Below, in pieces: positions 7,378 to 15,294 of a DNA stretch of 20,955 nt (positions are counted from its first letter, which is position 1; each line of letters opens with the position of its first letter). Made by a program: the position numbers and the translations under genes. The stretch comes from an uncultured Deferribacteraceae bacterium. Lineage in GTDB: Bacteria; Chrysiogenota; Deferribacteres; Deferribacterales; Mucispirillaceae. A model generated the notes under the pieces. That model worked only from the letters and a program-made list of their open reading frames with translations. It was not told the origin of the DNA and did no database searches. The stretch lies in the NCBI GenBank assembly GCA_947039055.1, contig CAMQYB010000006.1, positions 1 to 20,955 of the forward strand. The letters run 5' to 3'.

Positions 7378-8381
7378 ACTTTTAGCTCCTTATAAAATGA
7401 ATCTCTCATTACGGGTATCATGTTTGCAGATTTTATAAGATTAACTAACTCACCCTCAAGCATAGAATCTTCTGACTTTGCTCCTGCTGCATAAGTTATA
7501 TTCTCTTTTATTATCGTACCATCTAAATCATCTGCCCCTGCACGCAATGCTACCTGTGCAGTTTTACTTCCAAGCATTACCCAGTACGCTTTGATATGGG
7601 GAATATTATCTAGCACTATCCTTGATGCTGCTATAACTCGGATATCATCAACTCCTGTTGACTGATGAACGTGTGATAAAAATGTGCCAACTGGATGAAA
7701 AGATAACGGGATAAATGATACAAATCCACCTGTCTCTTCCTGAAGCTTTCTAAGTCTTAATAGATGATCAAACCTATCTTTATCGTTCTCTATATGTCCG
7801 TATAGCATTGTCGCATTAGTACGAATACCCTCTTTATGAGCTATTCTATGAATTTCCAGCCATCTATCACTTGAGATCTTCTCTGGACAAATTTCTGCTC
7901 TAACTTTTTCATCAAAAATTTCTGCTCCACCACCAGGCATTAATTCTAAACCTACAGCTTGTAATGATCTTAGAACTTCTGCAATAGATAAACCAGATAT
8001 CATTGAAAAATAATCAATCTCAACAGCTGAAAAACCTTTGATTGATATATGTGGATAGCTACTCTTAATAGCCGATAACATATCTGTATAATAACTAAAT
8101 GGATAATCTGGATGAAGCGATCCTACAACATGAACTTCATGCAGGCTTTCTGCGTACTCTGATATATATGATACTACATCATCAATACTCATCTCATACG
8201 CACCAACATCACCATCGTCTTTGGCAAACGCACAAAACTTACAATGACTAGCACAAATGTTTGAATAATTTATATGCATATTCTTTACAAAAAAGGCTTT
8301 CTCGCCCCATAAATTTTTTCTTATTTTATCAGCTTTATTTACTAAATCATAAAACTCATATTCAAATGGATTATTTTGCAA
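7365..8381 (-). CDS. mqnE: Aminofutalosine synthase (radical SAM), MqnE
   Basis: A 338-residue radical SAM enzyme. The iron-sulfur motif C-x3-C-x2-C is at Cys43, Cys47 and Cys50 (N-I-C-A-S-H-C-K-F-C-A-F), followed by G-A-Y-E-M-S. MqnE-type signatures are G-S-L-H-P-D near 107-112, P-G-G-G-A-E near 149-154, and N-A-T-M-L-Y-G-H, then L-R-K-L-Q-E-E-T-G-G-F, which separate it from the sister enzyme MqnC. It makes aminofutalosine in the futalosine pathway to menaquinone. The start is TTG (8381-8379): no ATG or GTG lies between the in-frame stop TAA upstream and this codon, AAGAGAG sits seven bases before it, and the first internal ATG would leave only nine residues before the cluster. It begins 45 bases after gspF. 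Confidence 0.92.
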   Translation of the reverse strand: MQNNPFEYEFYDLVNKADKIRKNLWGEKAFFVKNMHINYSNICASHCKFCAFAKDDGDVGAYEMSIDDVVSYISEYAESLHEVHVVGSLHPDYPFSYYTDMLSAIKSSYPHISIKGFSAVEIDYFSMISGLSIAEVLRSLQAVGLELMPGGGAEIFDEKVRAEICPEKISSDRWLEIHRIAHKEGIRTNATMLYGHIENDKDRFDHLLRLRKLQEETGGFVSFIPLSFHPVGTFLSHVHQSTGVDDIRVIAASRIVLDNIPHIKAYWVMLGSKTAQVALRAGADDLDGTIIKENITYAAGAKSEDSMLEGELVNLIKSANMIPVMRDSFYKELKVWQI

Positions 8382-8426
8382 CTCTACACTCTCTTATATT
8401 ATTTCGTAATATATCGATAATTTGCT

Positions 8427-9626
8427 CTATCCTACCATAGAATTCATCTGAAATAAAGGTTGCATTATTGATACTATGATAAACCCAACCATACCACCGA
8501 TAAATACTATAAATAATGGCTCAATTAATGATACAAATTGTGTTAAAAATTTGTCTACTTGTTTAGAGTAAAACTCGTTCACTCTATCTAATAGATCTGG
8601 CATATTACCTGATGACTCACCTGTTGATACTGCAGCTGGAAATAGCTCAGGGAAAACTTCTGCATTTTTTATAGCTTTTGAAAACTTGACACCTGACTGA
8701 ACTGATGTTCTAACATCATTTATTACAGACTGAAGATATTTATTATTTAACGTACTACTAGCATGCGATAAAGCATCCGTTAATGGAAGTCCCTCTCTAA
8801 GTTGAAACGCTAATATATGTGCAAATTTTGCGACTAAAGTTGTTGATACTAACTTTATATTGTACAGACGCTTATCAACCTTTAATCTAAATTTCATATT
8901 ATTTCTAAAATTGTAACGTGTAACAAATATAACAAACAATACAAAAACTAAAAGTATAATACCATAATTAATTATAAAATCTGATACAGCTAATAATAAC
9001 TTAGTAGTACCTGGAACTTCTTGTTTCATTGATGAAAAAATCTTCTCCATCTTTGGCACAACAACAGATAAAAGAAATCCTAACACTCCCATACCAAGAA
9101 CTAAAATTGTCATCGGATATATAAGCGCTGATGATACCTTATCGTTATTCTTCTGCTTATACTCTTCATACTCTGCAATATCACCAAGCACTGCAGATAA
9201 TCTACCGATATTCTCAGACGCTTTAATTAGATTGACATACATCGGATCAAATATATTTGGATACCTTGCAAGCGATTCTGAAAATCTCATACCCTCTGAA
9301 ACCTTAGATGCAGAATCTTGCAACGCTTCTCTAAGTCCTTCATTTTTTTCAGATTTTGCAATAATATTTATTCCGTCAACTAAGGTGATACCTGATCTTA
9401 ATAAAAGTGATAATTGAAAAAATGTATCTGCTAGGTTTTTCTTAGCAGCAAATAGATTACGGAATGTATCAAACTGTCCCTTCTTCACAGAAACTTCCGA
9501 TATATCAGACACAAAGATACCTTGACGCATTAACTCATTTGTAAGCGTTACTTTTGAGCTAGACTCTTTTGTGCCACGCTCTACTTTACCCTCTGATGTT
9601 GTTCCTATGTAATTAAATGAAGCCAT
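8427..9626 (-). CDS. gspF: Type II secretion system inner-membrane platform protein GspF
   Basis: A 399-residue GspF/PilC-family protein, the usual length. Two homologous cytoplasmic helical domains (about 66-165 and 266-360) each contain the family pattern, L-L-R-S-G-I-T-L-V-D-G and L-R-E-G-L-P-L-T-D-A-L, then A-S-E-N-I-G-R-L and S-T-G-E-S-S-G-N-M. Three membrane helices lie at about 168-190, 217-237 and 368-390. GspF is the inner-membrane platform around which the pseudopilus is assembled, with GspE as its motor. It starts four bases after the gspE stop. Retraction-type pilus PilC is the alternative, but the gspC and gspD neighbours favour type II secretion. Confidence 0.95.
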   Translation of the reverse strand: MASFNYIGTTSEGKVERGTKESSSKVTLTNELMRQGIFVSDISEVSVKKGQFDTFRNLFAAKKNLADTFFQLSLLLRSGITLVDGINIIAKSEKNEGLREALQDSASKVSEGMRFSESLARYPNIFDPMYVNLIKASENIGRLSAVLGDIAEYEEYKQKNNDKVSSALIYPMTILVLGMGVLGFLLSVVVPKMEKIFSSMKQEVPGTTKLLLAVSDFIINYGIILLVFVLFVIFVTRYNFRNNMKFRLKVDKRLYNIKLVSTTLVAKFAHILAFQLREGLPLTDALSHASSTLNNKYLQSVINDVRTSVQSGVKFSKAIKNAEVFPELFPAAVSTGESSGNMPDLLDRVNEFYSKQVDKFLTQFVSLIEPLFIVFIGGMVGFIIVSIMQPLFQMNSMVG

Positions 9627-9630
9627 ATTT

Positions 9631-11094
9631 TTACTCTACCTGTGTAACAGCCAATACCTCTTCTGGAGTGGTAATGCCCTGCTCAACTAAATATATACCG
9701 TACTCTAACATCGTCTTGAAACCATTATTTCTTGCCTCTTGACGGATCTCAAATGCTGATGCTCGCTTATTTATCATATGTCTGATACTATCTGTTATCT
9801 CTAATAACTCAAAAACTCCAACCCTGCCACGATAACCTGTATCGTAACACTCAGCACAACCTGTACCTTTCTGATGAGTTTCAATAGTCAATCCAACCTC
9901 TGCTATCTTTGTCTTCATAAATGGATCGATCTTCACAGTTGTTGCACAACTCGTACAAACTTTTCTTACAAGGCGTTGTCCTATAACTATCAGTAATGAT
10001 GATGATATTAAAAACGGTTCAACATCCATCTCGATAAGTCTCGCAACCGCTGTTGGAGAATCATTTGTGTGCAATGTTGATAGAACTAAGTGACCCGTTA
10101 ATGATGCTTGGATTGCAGCCTCTGCCGTATCATTATCCCGTACCTCTCCAACCAATATAACATCTGGATCTTGACGTAAAAATGTTCTAATTGCACTCGC
10201 AAATGTTAAACCTACAGACGCATTCATCTGTACTTGTGTAACATTATCCATGTGATACTCAACTGGATCTTCTATCGTAACTACATTTTTATTATCTCTA
10301 TTCATCGCAAGAAGCGACGCATACAATGTTGTTGTTTTACCAGAACCTGTAGGACCTGTTACTAATATAATTCCGTTTGGACGATCTAAATACGGTTTAA
10401 ACTTGTCGTAAACCTCACCAACAAATCCTATCGTTTCAAGAGATGTGAAATCTGATGAACGCTCTAATATACGGAGAACTGCTTTCTCTCCATTAATAGA
10501 CGGCATCGTAGATACACGAATATCAATCGTTCTATTACCGATCTTTAGATTAATTCTACCATCTTGAGATCTTCTGCTTTCAGCAACATCTAACTGTCCG
10601 ATAACTTTTATTCTTGCAAGGATTTGCTCGTGAACCGCTTTTGGATAACTTCGTAAAGTGTTCAATCTTCCATCAACTCGGATACGAATAAGAAATGACG
10701 CATCTCGTCCTTCAAAATGAATATCCGATGCACCACTTTTAACTGAATATATTATGATCTGATTAACTAACTTTATAACTGGAGCATCATCGTATGACGC
10801 TGTTAAAATATCTGACTCATCATCATCTGGTAACTCTTCACCATCTGCATCTGTCTCTGTAACATAATCAACATCGCCACCAAAAGATTCCAGTAATGCC
10901 AATATCTCTTTTTTCTCTTTTTGGATAAATGTCGCCGTAACACCTAATGAAAATGTTAAATACTCTGCCTTCTGTAAACCAGCTTCATCAAGGTAGTAAA
11001 ATATTAACTCGCCATCATCTGATACCAATGGGATAAAATCACTCTTATCTGGATATTTAACATATTTACTCTTTACCTTATCAAAATCTAACAT
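9631..11094 (-). CDS. gspE: Type II secretion system ATPase GspE
   Basis: A 487-residue secretion ATPase. An N-terminal domain (1-95) is followed by an acidic linker (T-D-A-D-G-E-E-L-P-D-D-D-E-S-D, 81-95). The core has S-G-A-S-D-I-H-F-E at 120-128, Walker A G-P-T-G-S-G-K-T at 247-254, the Asp box I-E-D-P-V-E-Y at 274-280, Walker B D-P-D-V-I-L-V-G-E-V-R-D at 309-320 and the His box T-L-H-T-N-D at 340-345. A C-terminal zinc site is made of Cys380, Cys383, Cys413 and Cys416. It powers pseudopilus assembly at the inner-membrane platform. The start follows AGGTT, 22 bases after gspD. All catalytic elements are present. Confidence 0.97.
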   Translation of the reverse strand: MLDFDKVKSKYVKYPDKSDFIPLVSDDGELIFYYLDEAGLQKAEYLTFSLGVTATFIQKEKKEILALLESFGGDVDYVTETDADGEELPDDDESDILTASYDDAPVIKLVNQIIIYSVKSGASDIHFEGRDASFLIRIRVDGRLNTLRSYPKAVHEQILARIKVIGQLDVAESRRSQDGRINLKIGNRTIDIRVSTMPSINGEKAVLRILERSSDFTSLETIGFVGEVYDKFKPYLDRPNGIILVTGPTGSGKTTTLYASLLAMNRDNKNVVTIEDPVEYHMDNVTQVQMNASVGLTFASAIRTFLRQDPDVILVGEVRDNDTAEAAIQASLTGHLVLSTLHTNDSPTAVARLIEMDVEPFLISSSLLIVIGQRLVRKVCTSCATTVKIDPFMKTKIAEVGLTIETHQKGTGCAECYDTGYRGRVGVFELLEITDSIRHMINKRASAFEIRQEARNNGFKTMLEYGIYLVEQGITTPEEVLAVTQVE

Positions 11095-11116
11095 TTAATT
11101 TTAACCTATTACTACC

Positions 11117-13072
11117 CTATTCATCATCTACTATTTCTTGTGATTGCTTTCTGCTTTCAACTTGACGATCTATCTCTTGAATTAATGGGATATCAAACTC
11201 TAATGTAGAGAATATATCATCACCAAATATCTTGTCGCCTTTTAATCTAAAATTATCAACATCTTCTACATTCTTATCAAGGAACACATTCGCATCATCA
11301 ACTGAATCTATTATACTTGTTGAAATGAAAATCATCAAATTAGTTTTCTCTGATGTTTTAGTTTGTGTTTTAAACAGCCAACCTAATACTGGTATTCTTG
11401 CTAAAAATGGAACTTCATTTCTAACTATTGATGAGTCATCTTTAATCAATCCTGATATAACCATTATTGATCTATCTCTTAACTTTACAGTTGTTTGAGT
11501 TGTTCTTGTTAATGTAATTGGTGCTGATGCGTTAAACGTCGCTGGAGATATACTATTAATCTCTTGATTAACTGCTAACGTAATTGTATCATCGTTCGAT
11601 ATCTGTGGAGTTATCTTTAAACGGATACCAACATTTCTGTAATCAAATGTTTGTATCGGATTGTTGTTTGAGTCAAACTTTTCACTCGTTACATACGGTC
11701 TGTTTTCACCAACAAAAACCTCTGCCTCTTCATTATCTAATGTTAATATCTGTGGATTTGAAACGATATTCACCCCTGATAAACTTTTCGCAGCAGAAAC
11801 CAACGCACCGATTGATGGAAACTTCATTCCACCATACTCAATAATATTACCTATAACTCCTACACTAAAACCGTTTGGAGGTGTATACGCTGTTCCTTGT
11901 GATACAGCTCCTACTAAGCCTTGTACTCCACCTGATGTTGTAAGTCCACCTACTACTGCTCCAACTCCTGGAATTGGTGCTCCACCGAACCACTCAACAC
12001 CGAACTGTGAACCTTGATCTATTGATGTCTCTAAGATAAGTGCTTCAACGTAAACTTGTCTACGTTGTTTATCCATCTGAGATATTAAACTCTCTAACCT
12101 TGCATAAAATGTTGCATCACCCATCGCAATAATACTGTTCGTTGCTTTGTCTGATGTTAAACTCGTTTGAACGCCTTGACCACCTCGTGCTGTGTCTTTA
12201 TTCGTTAACGAACTTGTTAGTTTTGATAAAATCTTCTCCATATCTTCTGCTTTCGCATTCTTGAGTGGATATACTTTTGGAATTAATAACGACTCTGATT
12301 GTAATTTATCCATCTCATTTACAACATAAAGAATACGTTCATAATCTTTATCCGTTGCAGCTATGATAAGTGTGTTTGTTGTATCATCTGAAACTATAGC
12401 TGGTACTGTTGATGTTAATGAGTTTTTAGTTAATTCTGCAAAAAATTTAATAATCTGTTGCTCTGCCCTAGATGCTGTTGTTGATTTTAAACCAAGTGTA
12501 TATAATTTGAATTTACCAGCCTCTTTACTAAGCTCATCTAACATATTTGTCATTGATCTAATTCTTGAACCCATATCTCTTATAATAAGAAGATTTAATC
12601 CTCTTACTGGTTCAACATAGCCTGTTCTTGATTTCATCTTATTAAGTATAGGTATAACTGCTGCTGCATTATAATTATCAAGTGATATAACCGTTGTTAC
12701 ATAAGTTTCGCCATCAATATCACCAGTTCTAACACTCTCTCCATATAATGGAACATCTTTCTCTGATAAAATCTGAATGTTGTTACCAGACTCAACTGGA
12801 ATTAATCCATTAAGTTTAAGTATTGAGAAAAATAAACTTAGAACTTCTCTAGGGTTCATCTCTTTCTGTGAGTCTATTGTGATAGTTCCCTTTATATCAG
12901 CTTCATTATAGATCATATTTCTACCCGTAAATTCCGATACAAATGTAAGAAAATCCTTGATAGGGACATTCTTGAAATTCACATTGTATGAATTTTGAGA
13001 GTATGCAATAGATCCAAATGTACTAACTAACGATATTGACAGAATAAGAAAAAATGTTGCTAAATGTCTCAT
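11117..13072 (-). CDS. gspD: Type II secretion system secretin GspD
   Basis: A 651-residue outer-membrane secretin. A signal peptide covers about 1-25 (M-R-H-L then a hydrophobic core, with likely cleavage near I-A-Y-S-Q). It is followed by the N0 domain (V-N-F-K-N-V-P-I-K-D-F-L, 31-42), N1-N3 ring domains (about 120-340) and the secretin core (about 335-590), with V-S-N-P-Q-I-L-T-L-D-N at 437-447 and E-V-P-F-L-A-R-I-P-V-L-G-W-L-F at 553-567. A charged tail of about 60 residues follows. GspD forms the multimeric export channel. No lipobox is seen, so a pilotin or other targeting is implied. Its ATG overlaps the gspC stop by four bases (ATGA), indicating coupled translation. Confidence 0.97.
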   Translation of the reverse strand: MRHLATFFLILSISLVSTFGSIAYSQNSYNVNFKNVPIKDFLTFVSEFTGRNMIYNEADIKGTITIDSQKEMNPREVLSLFFSILKLNGLIPVESGNNIQILSEKDVPLYGESVRTGDIDGETYVTTVISLDNYNAAAVIPILNKMKSRTGYVEPVRGLNLLIIRDMGSRIRSMTNMLDELSKEAGKFKLYTLGLKSTTASRAEQQIIKFFAELTKNSLTSTVPAIVSDDTTNTLIIAATDKDYERILYVVNEMDKLQSESLLIPKVYPLKNAKAEDMEKILSKLTSSLTNKDTARGGQGVQTSLTSDKATNSIIAMGDATFYARLESLISQMDKQRRQVYVEALILETSIDQGSQFGVEWFGGAPIPGVGAVVGGLTTSGGVQGLVGAVSQGTAYTPPNGFSVGVIGNIIEYGGMKFPSIGALVSAAKSLSGVNIVSNPQILTLDNEEAEVFVGENRPYVTSEKFDSNNNPIQTFDYRNVGIRLKITPQISNDDTITLAVNQEINSISPATFNASAPITLTRTTQTTVKLRDRSIMVISGLIKDDSSIVRNEVPFLARIPVLGWLFKTQTKTSEKTNLMIFISTSIIDSVDDANVFLDKNVEDVDNFRLKGDKIFGDDIFSTLEFDIPLIQEIDRQVESRKQSQEIVDDE

Positions 13073-13917
13073 ATAATCTCTACAAATAATGTATTTTTTG
13101 TGCCGCTTCGCATTATGTCAATGCTAACTGCTGATATATCCTCTAAATTCGATAACATCTGAAATAAAACTTCTGGTGATTGTAAACTCTCACCGTTTAT
13201 TCTTGTTATAACATCGCCTAACTGCAAGCCTAATGTAGCCAAAGGAGAACCTTCTTTCATTCTTGAAATCTTATAACCTAAAAACTCTTTGCCATTATAT
13301 GCCGGTGAAACAAGTGCCGATTGTAATACCTTATTCAAATCTTTAAGCTCATTTACAATCTCTGCACGTGGAATTGATATGTTAAGACTGCCAGCTGCCG
13401 CCGCCGCAGTATTAGTTGATTTTTTTCCAGACCTACTACCTGATCCTGATGAAAGAACACTCTTACCTTTCTCAAGTTTTAAAAGGTATTTTCTGCCGCC
13501 TCGTTCTACCTCAGCCTCATCTATACCTAGAGAAACTAATTTCAGACCCTCTTTCTCCCTACCGATAGATAACGCAATAGTATTACCATCAACTAAAATT
13601 AATGCAACTCCTCTACCTGTATCTGTAGAAACTATGCCAACTAATTTAGCGTTAACTAACTCTGGAGCTGTAGCTGTGCCATCACCATTATCTGTTTCAA
13701 CAGCTTGTGCAGAAAGAAGCTCAAGATTAAATATATTATCATTTATAAGCTTTCTTAACATTTCACCAGAATATACAACAGCTTTCTGACTGTTTACAGA
13801 TACAACTGGGAGCTTTTTCGCATCCGCATATATATATGATACAAGCTCGCTCACTAGCCAACCAAAAAATATTCCAAATAAAAGTGAGTATGCTAAATAG
13901 GGAATTTTTAAATACAT
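13069..13917 (-). CDS. gspC: Type II secretion system protein GspC with PDZ domain
   Basis: A 282-residue bitopic inner-membrane protein. A single membrane helix is at about 8-30, with an HR domain at about 85-150 (L-V-G-I-V-S-T-D-T-G-R-G-V-A-L-I, typical of GspC). A low-complexity Ser/Gly/Lys/Ala linker (about 152-178) includes five Ala encoded by a GC-rich GCC-repeat tract. A C-terminal PDZ domain (about 205-282) contains G-S-P-L-A-T-L-G-L-Q-L-G-D-V-I-T-R-I-N-G. GspC links the inner-membrane platform to the GspD secretin and takes part in substrate selection. It is the first gene of gspC-D-E-F. No strong ribosome-binding site precedes the ATG, and the promoter in the 77-base gap upstream is not obvious. 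Confidence 0.93.
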   Translation of the reverse strand: MYLKIPYLAYSLLFGIFFGWLVSELVSYIYADAKKLPVVSVNSQKAVVYSGEMLRKLINDNIFNLELLSAQAVETDNGDGTATAPELVNAKLVGIVSTDTGRGVALILVDGNTIALSIGREKEGLKLVSLGIDEAEVERGGRKYLLKLEKGKSVLSSGSGSRSGKKSTNTAAAAAGSLNISIPRAEIVNELKDLNKVLQSALVSPAYNGKEFLGYKISRMKEGSPLATLGLQLGDVITRINGESLQSPEVLFQMLSNLEDISAVSIDIMRSGTKNTLFVEII

Positions 13918-13994
13918 TAGATCAATCTATACCAATAACCATATAAAATCAACAACTAATTAATCATCTATGCCTTTAGTCGCTTGACAGCAAA

Positions 13995-14447
13995 CTATAT
14001 AATAAGTTTAAAAAAATCTATATTGTATATAATAAATATATTTATATTGTATATTAAGTGAGTTATAAATGATGGAATTATCGATCTGCTTCTGTCATAT
14101 AAAATACCGAAAACTAGAGACGGAAAAAACACAAGAAATGAGTGTAATAAATCATTATAAAAAAGATGTGATAATGAGAAAATTATCGACGTAATTATAT
14201 TCGCATAACTGACTATGTATATACTACCTGATAACTTCGTGAGTAAAATACTCTGAAATAAGCCCCTAAATAAATATTCCTCTATTAACGGGATTAAAAT
14301 AAGAAATAATAATACCGACTTAAAATCGATATCACCGACTCTTGCATAACCTGTTAATATCAAAATAAAAAAAATTATCGCCACCGGTATAGTGGCGATA
14401 AGTATATCTCTTAAATTAACTCTTAAAATATTAATTGTAGAAAACAT
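13995..14447 (-). CDS. Small CPBP-family intramembrane protease (CAAX protease-like)
   Basis: A 150-residue multi-pass membrane protein with the three CPBP/Abi motifs: E-E-Y-L-F-R at 56-61 (Glu-Glu-x3-Arg), F-x3-H at 90-94 (F-S-L-S-H) and H-x3-N at 130-134 (H-L-I-Y-N). These are the glutamate/histidine catalytic residues of Rce1-type glutamic intramembrane proteases. It is short for the family but holds the whole core. Known roles include prenyl-protein processing, bacteriocin self-immunity and sorting-system (CTERM) processing; which applies here is unknown. It starts 13 bases after sdhB with no visible ribosome-binding site. Its codons 16-31, encoding the first membrane helix, contain a strong transcription terminator, so expression from the sdh transcript should be low. 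No downstream ATG could serve as start before the E-E motif. Confidence 0.8.
   Translation of the reverse strand: MFSTINILRVNLRDILIATIPVAIIFFILILTGYARVGDIDFKSVLLFLILIPLIEEYLFRGLFQSILLTKLSGSIYIVSYANIITSIIFSLSHLFYNDLLHSFLVFFPSLVFGILYDRSRSIIPSFITHLIYNINIFIIYNIDFFKLII
14360..14401 (-). terminator. Strong intrinsic terminator after sdhB, inside the CPBP gene
   Basis: On the minus strand TTATCGCCAC (14401-14392) and GTGGCGATAA (14384-14375) form a perfect 10-bp stem with a 7-base loop, followed at once by TTTTTTTT (14374-14367) and ATTTTG. This is the best intrinsic terminator in the window. It lies 60 bases after the sdhB stop, so it should end the sdhCDAB transcript. It is also in-frame coding sequence for residues about 16-31 of the CPBP protease. 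Confidence 0.85.
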
Positions 14448-14460
14448 TAATCAATGTAGA

Positions 14461-15171
14461 TTAAAACTGTTTGTCTAACAACATTTTTCTAATCTCAACT
14501 ATTGCTTTCGTTGGATTAAGTTCCTTAGGACAAGCTTTTACACAGTTATAAATTGTGTGACAACGCCATACGCCGTGCTTATCATTTAATATCTTCAGAC
14601 GCTCATCTGTACCTTCATCACGAGTGTCACTAATGTATCTCCACGCACGTAAAAAAGCGTTTGGCCCTAGATATTGTTTATCCGTCCAGTAGCTAGGACA
14701 TGATGATGAACAACAACCACATAGGATACACTCATATAAACCATCTAATTTCTTTCTGTCCTCTTCTGATTGATAAATCTCTTTATCACCAGTAGGTGTA
14801 CTTCTTATTAAATATGGTTTAACTGTAATAAATTTCTCAAAGAAATCTTCTACATCTACAACTAAATCTCTCATAACTGGCATTCCAGGTAGTGGTTGAA
14901 GAACTATCTTACTAGTGCTAATATCCTCTATCTTAGTCATACATGCTAACATGTTTACGCCATTTACATTTAATCCATCTGAACCACAAACACCTTCACG
15001 ACATGATCTTCTAAATGTTAATGTATGATCTAGTTCCCATTTAATCTGATTTAATGCCTCTAGTATTAACATACCCGGACGACGTATCTCTACTTCATAT
15101 TTTTGATAAAATGCTGATTTATCTTTATCTGGATCGTATCTTAATATCTCAAAAGTTACCTTTTTTCCCAT
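14461..15171 (-). CDS. sdhB: Succinate dehydrogenase iron-sulfur subunit
   Basis: A 236-residue SdhB, the normal length. The plant-type ferredoxin domain binds the 2Fe-2S cluster through Cys57, Cys62, Asp65 and Cys77; the Asp in C-G-S-D is the same replacement as in E. coli. The C-terminal domain carries Cys148-x2-Cys151-x2-Cys154-x3-Cys158 and Cys204/Cys210/Cys214 for the 4Fe-4S and 3Fe-4S clusters. SdhB moves electrons from the flavin in SdhA to quinone at the membrane anchor. The start follows GAGGAAGG. It is separated from sdhA by 123 bases containing a short tandem repeat array, an unusually long gap for an sdh operon. Confidence 0.98.
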   Translation of the reverse strand: MGKKVTFEILRYDPDKDKSAFYQKYEVEIRRPGMLILEALNQIKWELDHTLTFRRSCREGVCGSDGLNVNGVNMLACMTKIEDISTSKIVLQPLPGMPVMRDLVVDVEDFFEKFITVKPYLIRSTPTGDKEIYQSEEDRKKLDGLYECILCGCCSSSCPSYWTDKQYLGPNAFLRAWRYISDTRDEGTDERLKILNDKHGVWRCHTIYNCVKACPKELNPTKAIVEIRKMLLDKQF

Positions 15172-15294
15172 ATTATGCCTTCCTCAATAATTCTTAATTA
15201 GTAATTAGTGTTAATAAATAAAATATTTATTAACTGATACAATATTTGTCAACGAATAAAATAATCTGTTAACTAATAAAATAATCTCTGTAGA
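15172..15294. repeat. Tandem repeat array between sdhA and sdhB
   Basis: Four adjoining units of 19, 19, 20 and 20 bases run from 15210 to 15287, at 15210-15228, 15229-15247, 15248-15267 and 15268-15287. The last two (GTCAACGAATAAAATAATCT and GTTAACTAATAAAATAATCT) differ at two positions. The first two are more diverged but keep the GTTAA...ATA.AATA pattern. The array fills most of the gap inside the sdh operon and contains no stable hairpin that I can see. Confidence 0.75.

Noticed and set aside
13389..13405. GCC-repeat tract in gspC as a phase-variable microsatellite
   Set aside because: A trinucleotide repeat in frame, encoding a short Ala run in a linker. Changes would not shift the frame, so phase variation is not expected.
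13289..13789. 166-codon plus-strand open frame opposite gspC
   Set aside because: It lies wholly inside gspC on the other strand, has no ribosome-binding site, and reads as a Ser/Pro/Leu-rich antisense shadow with no recognisable domain.
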